Shown in pieces: positions 57,430-64,000 of a stretch of 64,000 nt of DNA. Positions within the stretch are counted from its first letter, which is position 1, and the number at the start of each line of letters is the position of its first letter. The DNA is from Prinsepia uniflora (lineage: Eukaryota > Streptophyta > Magnoliopsida > Rosales > Rosaceae), in the NCBI GenBank assembly GCA_032719365.1, contig CM064866.1, positions 7,545,781 to 7,609,780 of the forward strand, in the 5' to 3' direction. A model generated the notes under the pieces. It was not told the origin of the DNA. It did no database searches and worked only from the letters and a program-made list of their open reading frames with translations. A program made the translations under genes and the position numbers.

Positions 57430-59197
57430 GAGTACACACAAATTGAATTTCCATTGTATGGTATCTAGAATCATTTACCAAGTACAAGATATTGCCAATT
57501 CAAAACAAGGACTCGGCTTACAAACTAGTTAACGATTCTGCATAACATAACTTGATGGCACCTGTAAAGCCTAGGAACCAGATTACAAAGCCAAGATTCA
57601 AGCACACACACAATCAGGATTTGTATTTCCATACTGAAAAACATAGGTCTAATACCTATATGTGCTTCGACTAAGAACCATAAAAAATATGCAATTAAAA
57701 TCCAACCTGGCAATCAGATGGTATCCGAATCCCTAACGGGATTGGTACACATACATGGGATACCAAAACAAAACTTCAAAACTGATACCTAACTATCAGC
57801 AACCTAAATACTTGGAATCAAAATGAGCTGATCAAGACTGAACTGTCATGACTTTAAAAAACGCTAATGAACCATCATAAGATAGAAGGACAAGCAGGAG
57901 CAGGGTATTAGTTACCTCCAAGCTTCAGAAGCTCTGCAAGGATTGATTAAAGAGGAGATCGAACCAACTTTCGACTCCTGTGGACCTGTAGAGTTGCAAA
58001 GTCTTAAGTCTAAAATGATCCATCCACAATTAGTATGGGATATTCCACATTAACGTGTGCTTCTACAAAGTGCCAATTACATATCTTTTTTCATTTGTCA
58101 TTTGTGATACAATACCAAATTTCTGGAATCCAGATTTATAAAGTAGCAAGAGTGCTGTTTCTGTTCAAAGGAAGCGTAGCAATCGAAACAACTATGTTTT
58201 TTAAGTCCTTCCACTTGTCCATATTTTGCAGTCAAGTCAATTAGTGAGACCCTCATCACTTTTAGTAGTTTGCAAGCAACTAAAGAATGATAATATCACA
58301 GAGATGTTAGTTTTAATTTACTCCTCCTTTGTAAAGTAAATCCCATTCCTTAAGAAACTATATCAAAATGCAAATTCAACTCAGATGGGGCACTAAAACA
58401 TGCACACCAGGCAAGAGATTCCAGGTCAACCTTCTCAGACCTCAATCTCGTACAATACCAACCAAGCTAGACCTTTTCCTTAAAGGTTCCAGTTCCTAGT
58501 TAACCACCTGATGCATTCATTCAATGCTACGGAACTGAAATGATTAAGTATGACCAAAATGGCTTTTATTTCCAAAGGATTCAGCAGAAAAACCATCCAA
58601 AATACCTTATAACATTAAGAAAATCCTCAATCTCTTGTTATAATCTATCTAATCATAAGAACAAAGGATGCAGCATGACTCCAAATTTTCCATCAAGTGG
58701 AGTTTCTTATAGGAGAAAAATTATAAGACATCATAAACTCGGCACTTCTATGTTTCATCTCTGAATAACTTGAGTTTCCATGCAGCGAAATAACTACAGC
58801 CTGACAAATATCCAATCTCTGGAAATCTAAGAGGGCTTGAACCACTCCAGCCCTATTGTATACATTGAGAGATTCTCAGCACTTGAGTTCCCTTGGGAGT
58901 TTCTAAGGGAAGTTCTGTCCATAAATGTAGGCAACATAATGCAAAAGCTTCATACCGTCCACATCCCACAGCATCCTCTTGGTCATGTCAGATCTGTTCC
59001 ATAGACAAATTCACTTGTAACCATATTGCTCTGTTTTTCACCAATGACCTCTTAGACCAAAAGAAGAGATGCTGTGCCTTCGAAACACATAAATCTCCAG
59101 GGGTATAGTAATAATGACTTGAGCACCTTGAGGATTCATAATTACGCATGGATGACCGACTTATAAAACATGAAAAAACAAAACAATTAAAATTACC
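57430..59197 (-). other. probable spliced 3' UTR of the hnRNP-like gene
   Basis: Directly after the stop codon (TGA, 59,198-59,200) is G|GTAATTTT, a good donor. On the minus strand an acceptor CTACAG lies near 57,988 and a second donor GGAG|GTAACTAA near 57,914, which would make a small non-coding exon. Inference from splice-like motifs only. If true, an exon junction beyond the stop would make the transcript a possible nonsense-mediated-decay target. Confidence 0.4.
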
Positions 59198-62100
59198 TCA
59201 GTAGTATGACCCAGAACCGCCTGAACTCATATAACTACTTCCACGGCCAGGGTACATTGATGAGTAAGAGCTGCCTCCAACCTGCAACAGAGAACAGAGG
59301 AATACAATATATGAGACAGATAAACAGGCAGGTATCCTTGCAATTAAACCAAATAAAATTAGGTACATACATCACTGCTGCCACGGGACATATAGTCACC
59401 ACCATAGCTTGATGAGTACATTCCACCAACATCATTACCACCATAAGAACCTGGAAGCGAAACAAATTTAAAAGTTTAAGACCATCAATTCTATAACACC
59501 GTATCGATCAGATTTCCATCAATTAATACACACCTCCTCCATAGCCCATGCCCTGACGACTGCTATAAAGTCCATGTGAATCTTGACTTGATCTGCTGCT
59601 TCCATAGCCTAAACTAGATCTTCCAAGTCTACGAAAGAAAACTTCAGGTAAGTTACTGCATCCACACATGTGAGAATAAAAAGCTAGTGTTACATTTCAA
59701 CAAACAAACCTATCGCTAAAGCCATCCCCATATTGAGAAGATCCACTTCCATACTCATAGTCTAACCGTGGCCTTGATTGGCGGATGCCCGTATCAGTAT
59801 AACGAGGAGGGATGTCATCCTAAAACACAAAACAAGTTTGAAAAAAAAAAAAAAAAACTCCAGCCAATATTTCATCTGACGAAAGATCAAAATAATTGCA
59901 TTTTCAGCCACATGGTCTCCCGTAACACTAACCAGTGAAGAGTAAGGACGTTTTGAACCAGACATTGAGTCATAATCACGTGGACGCCCCTCACGGTAAC
60001 TTGGAGGAGGAAGAGGAGGCCTCTCATACCTTTGTCCATAACCTTCATCAACATAAGATCTCCTTCCTCCTGTACGAGAATTACTTCTTGGTGGGTCTGG
60101 GTAGACAGGACCACGTGGACTGTAATCATCCCTATATTGGAGTCTCTCTGGAACAGCTCTTGAACCATAATCTGCGGCTGCCCTGCTCCTTCGAGGAGGA
60201 AGGTCATCACGCCTACCATAGTCCCTCTTGAAGCTACTCTTTGGGAATGCTGGAACTGATAAGAAGTGCATAACAATATAATTATCGACATGATGAGAAT
60301 TGAAACAGAAAACTACCAAGAAAAACTCAGATATTGCATACCAGGTGGCCTCCTGTCATAGGACCTAACCGGAGGAGGTAATTGCCTGCTTCTTTCCAGA
60401 TAAGATGGTATCACAGGGCGTCTATCTCTTTGCCCCACAGGCCTCTTCACACTTGTGGGTGGGATTCGAGTTCCAACTCCCCTTAAACTGCGCATAGGAG
60501 GAAGGGCACGCGGTGCTGGGCGACCCCATGAGTCCCTAACAACCCGCCCAACGCTTCTTGAGGAAGAAGAACGATAATCTCCACGTCCAACATGCTTTCC
60601 TTTACCTCTCTGAAGAGGTCTTGATAATCTCGCCCGAACCTTTGCCTAGAATAAGACAATATTATTCATGAATTAATGTCCAACTAATTCCACGAAACAA
60701 ATCTTCATTTGTAATGTATAAATTCAAATAAGCTTATGAGTCAACACACCTTCTTGTCTCCTTCACCTAGCTCAGCATTGTTTATGCCTTTAGCACATGT
60801 TACCGCAGCCTCATGAGTGTCAAATGTAACAAAGCCAAAATCTTTCCTCTTAGCCGAGGGCATGTTACGTGCAAGCTCAATCTTTTCAACCTCCCCATAA
60901 TTCTTAAGAAGCTCTTGGACATGATCCTCATCCCATGAAGCAGGTATGCCATCCACAAATACAGTTTTAACCTGCATCTCAAAACGTGTAAGCAGTAGCT
61001 CCAACTATGAGAGAACTCCTCTAAATAGCTTTATACCACCACATAGAGAAAGGCACTCAAAGATTTATTTCTAATGCATGACTATTCTTATTATATAAAG
61101 GCGGTGAAAGAAGTATTTCAATGATCATAGAAGACAAATGAATAAAAAATATGACAAATATAGCCTGAAAAAACAATTCCATTGAACCTAATCCAAGAAT
61201 TTATAGATTCTATGGTAATTTGTGAAACTAGACTATGTAGAAGTAAACATCAATCAGCATAACCAAGAAACACAGTTAACTAAATAACACAAAAATAAAA
61301 TGAAAAAAAATAAAAACAGAAATTCTTTCCACAACTCCCAGTAGTTGCGGAAAGAGAGATGCTACACGAACGTTTGTGTATGCCACATACACAATACACA
61401 AGAAAATATTAAGAGAAAAAAAATCCATCCAAGATGACTAATGTCCCTACAACGATGCAGAATATTGGCATTACCTGAGCCATGATTTCATCACCAGGAT
61501 CAATAAAGGAATCTGCAAAAGACACTTTTGCAGCCCTATCAACTCCAAACACAATATCTCTTTTCTGAAGCCGCTTAAAAGCATCCATAGCCTCTGAACG
61601 AGATGAAAATTCCAAAAAAGCAAAGCCACGATTCATTCCCTCATTATTAGTATCTTCAACCAATGTCAAATCCTCAACATTCTCTACTCCATAATGTTTT
61701 AACTTCTCTTTCAACTGAAACCATACCGACACACGAAGTCAGAAACCTTTTAAAACTCATGATAAAGAGATCGAATTCTGAAATGAAGTAAGCCATTATA
61801 CTTACAGCATCCTTTGTCCATGTCTTGCATATGTTACCCAGAAAGAGGGTATCACTGTCTTGACTTGGAGTAACACCACACTGTTTTCCATTGATCTGGA
61901 AATTTGAATCATTGAAAAAATAGAATTTAATATGTGAAGAAACTAGTTTCCATTCAAACAACAAAGGATCAAAAATTACCACTGGATGTTTAAGCTCTGT
62001 AACAGCTCTTTTTGCTTGTTCAATAGTTGCAAAACGCAAGAATGCAAATCCCTTGTTCTTCTTAGTCTGAGGGTTCATCATCAGCCTGACCTCCGTGACT

Positions 62101-63823
62101 TCACCAACTACAGCAAAAGCTTTCTTAAGATCAGCCTCACTAGCATCCTTGTCTAGACCACCAACAAATACTTCAAATTCCTTACGCTTCCGTCTCTCCT
62201 TTACAATTTCGTGGTGCTCAACTTCCTCAGCATCAACAGTTTCTGCATGCTCATGCCCATGCTCATGCTCATGCTCATGCCCAAGATCATCATGATCGTC
62301 CTCATGCTCATGACCATGATCCTCACCAGCCTGCTCCTCGTACTCTTCACCCTCAAGTTCTTCGTGGGCATCTTCCAATTCTTCATCAACCATATCAACT
62401 TCTTCTTCGCCTACATGCTCCTCAGTATCTTCATCTCCTTCATCCTCAACATCAGGCACATCCTCCAGTCCCATTTCCTTCTCATCATAATCAACCCCTC
62501 CATCTTCTTCAGGTTCATATTCAGTTTCATTATCCTCCAGCTCTAATCGTTCATCCTTTTCATAATCATCTATAGTCTCTTTAACCTTATCTTGTTCTGC
62601 CATAAAATTAAGGTTGATGATCCTTTAGTTAAAAGAGACTGGCGTTCTCCATTATGACAAGCACATTTCACATGCAATTTAATAAAAGACAGTCTTTGTC
62701 CTTCTAATATAAACGCATTACGATAAATACCATGATTATATATGAACATATAACTGAGCTGAACAAAAAAGATACAAGATACACATTTACACCGCCTGAA
62801 GTTCCATCCTAGGCTTCTAAAACAAGCTTTGTCTTGACACATAATTGATCCAAAAACAAAGCCATAATAATATGATCTACAATGGGAATGCTTACTTCCA
62901 CGATACGTTTCCCAGAAACCAATTGCTTAAGAAACAATTGAACAATAGTATGATCCATGTTTAGAATTCTTACAGGCCCACACTAGATCCATCTTTTAAA
63001 CACTTAACCCAACTAGAAAAAATTCAAATCCAATTATAAAATGCCCACACTGACTTCAAAGCCACTACAAGTATCTGGAGCGGCAAGCAATAGGACGATC
63101 AAAAAATTTATTCCCAATGAGTTTTTTGAGTGAAAATTCTGAATGCATATAATACCTCAATTTCAAACAACCTATCTATCGGAATTTTTACTAAAGTATT
63201 TTACTAATTGGTTTCACTATTCCTCTAAGCTCTGAAAAACATTCCACACCAGAGAAGGTTTAACCACTTTTAAATTTAATTAAAGAAGAATATAATCATC
63301 CCTACCCTATACCAAAAAACTCCTGAGAAATAAATATTCACATAAATTTCAAAAGTTATAAGCATACTTTTAAAACTTTCAATTAACAACCGCGAATAAG
63401 CTCCTAACAACGGGCAGTTAAACAATGAAAATCCACACAAAAAAAGGCAATTGAAACTCTACTGTTTAGTCCAATTAAACCGATCAAATTCAATGAACCA
63501 AAAAAATATATCTTACTGTTTAATCCATTCTGCTCTGCGTTTGCCTCAGCTTCGATCGCTGAAGGACCTGGATGATCGATAACAGTCGACTTTTCCTCCA
63601 GAACACGCTCCTCCTCGATAACCACCAGATTTTCCACCACAATTGGTTTCTCTTTAATATCTTCAGCCTTTAGATCCTCCCTAGCTTCCCCCACCGGCAC
63701 CGCGATTTCGACCTCCTTCACCGACTCATCAGGAGCCTCGGGCGGGGCCTTAGGCGCCCCTCTGGTGACTCGAGTCGTCCTCTTCGCCGCTGCCGCACCT
63801 CTCTTAACCGTTCTCGGAGGCAT
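59198..63823 (-). CDS. hnRNP R/Q-like protein with three RRMs (HRLP/LIF2 group)
   Basis: Eleven exons: 63,517-63,823; 61,980-62,596; 61,806-61,895; 61,475-61,714; 60,750-60,971; 60,342-60,645; 59,933-60,255; 59,710-59,819; 59,534-59,628; 59,371-59,450; 59,198-59,281. All GT-AG and frame-consistent, 823 aa. Residues 1-102 are basic then acidic. 103-235 is a long Glu/Asp tract with a His-rich patch (196-219). RRM1 is 243-318 (RNP2 VFVGGL, RNP1 KGFAFLRF), RRM2 about 324-408 (RNP2 LFLGNI, RNP1 RGFAFLEF), RRM3 420-490 (RNP2 VFVDGI, RNP1 KDFGFVTF). 493-823 is disordered: Arg/Pro/Asp-rich, then Tyr/Gly/Ser-rich, prion-like. This plan matches the SYNCRIP/hnRNP R relatives of plants, nuclear RNA-binding proteins involved in splicing, chromatin interaction and flowering control. 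The length suits the long HRLP type rather than the shorter LIF2. The start ATG opens MPPRTVKRG. Confidence 0.93.
62170..62330 (-). repeat. hexanucleotide-like repeat coding a His-rich patch
   Basis: On the plus strand CATGCT/CATGCC units repeat (62,248-62,281), with relatives to 62,317. On the coding strand they give alternating Gly/Glu-His codons (GHEHEHEHGHEH) inside exon 2 of the hnRNP-like gene. The repeat stays in frame. Confidence 0.8.
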
Positions 63824-64000
63824 TGTTTGGCAGAAAAATTTCCCAAATTTTCACAAAATCCCTAGAAAACCCACAAAAAAAAAAAACCCCTTTTGCCCAG
63901 AATCAAACAAGGAAAGAATAAAAAATCCTAACTTCAAGATCACGATTTGCCGAACAGAGACTAAAAACTCTAATAGGATCCGAACCAAAAGAGAAATAGT
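63824..64000 (-). other. 5' UTR and start of the promoter of the hnRNP-like gene
   Basis: Upstream of the ATG on the minus strand. Contains a T-rich run (complement of the A run at about 63,875-63,890). The window ends before the promoter can be judged. Confidence 0.4.

Noticed and set aside
60800..60982. Alternative minus frames at 59,887-60,291 and 60,800-60,982
   Set aside because: Shadows of the hnRNP-like exons in other frames; the RRM motifs and splice phases fix the true frame.

Overview
The window is nuclear DNA of a flowering plant, most likely a eudicot. Genes have short, clean GT-AG introns, there are plant-type RPB5, trihelix and hnRNP R/Q-like genes, and a Cassandra TRIM element with its 5S-rRNA-like domain is present. 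I cannot name the species from the sequence alone.

Layout. 1-5,135 is a stack of LTR sequences read on the minus strand and cut by the left edge; it contains a complete Cassandra element (564-4,058) that is itself split by a solo LTR (939-3,714). 5,136-10,204 is host-like AT-rich DNA carrying the first RPB5 gene (7,182-8,960, minus). 10,205-38,617 is one deep nest: a small hAT-like DNA element was split by a large solo LTR, which was split by a 21.5-kb (about 9.4 kb unstuffed) non-coding LTR retrotransposon and by another solo LTR. The two LTRs of that retrotransposon carry four further first-level insertions, one of which carries its own insertion. Nearly every layer can be unpicked because target-site duplications (TSDs) and element termini survive. 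38,618-45,688 is AT-rich and holds a second, minus-oriented non-autonomous LTR element (40,065-44,154) with a decayed ORF. A second RPB5 gene lies at 45,689-46,923 (minus).

The right part is gene territory: a single-exon SIP1/ASIL-like trihelix transcription factor (50,727-51,830, plus), converging on a five-exon membrane-anchored divergent cyclophilin-like gene (52,816-55,662, minus), then an 11-exon, 823-aa triple-RRM hnRNP R/Q-like gene (59,198-63,823, minus). These genes do not form a pathway. RPB5 (transcription), the trihelix factor (promoter binding) and the hnRNP-like protein (RNA processing) all act in nuclear gene expression, but their adjacency looks incidental.

The most unusual content is in the repeats. 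(i) All eight LTR copies of the large family that can be read to their 3' end keep a 12-bp inverted repeat (CTGTGAGTGGAC ... GTCCACTCACAG, 11 bp in the most diverged copy). Its left arm is a good 5' splice site and its right arm a good branch site 26-29 nt before a CAG, so each LTR appears to carry an intron-like cassette whose two ends can pair. (ii) The same LTRs keep a hairpin near their 3' end, preserved by wobble pairing in diverged copies, and several keep an array of hairpins. (iii) An unrelated solo LTR (15,880-17,762) carries four hairpins that present the same loop, CCGAACAGCGG, on four different stems. These were found by eye; folding, alignment and RNA-seq would decide what they do.
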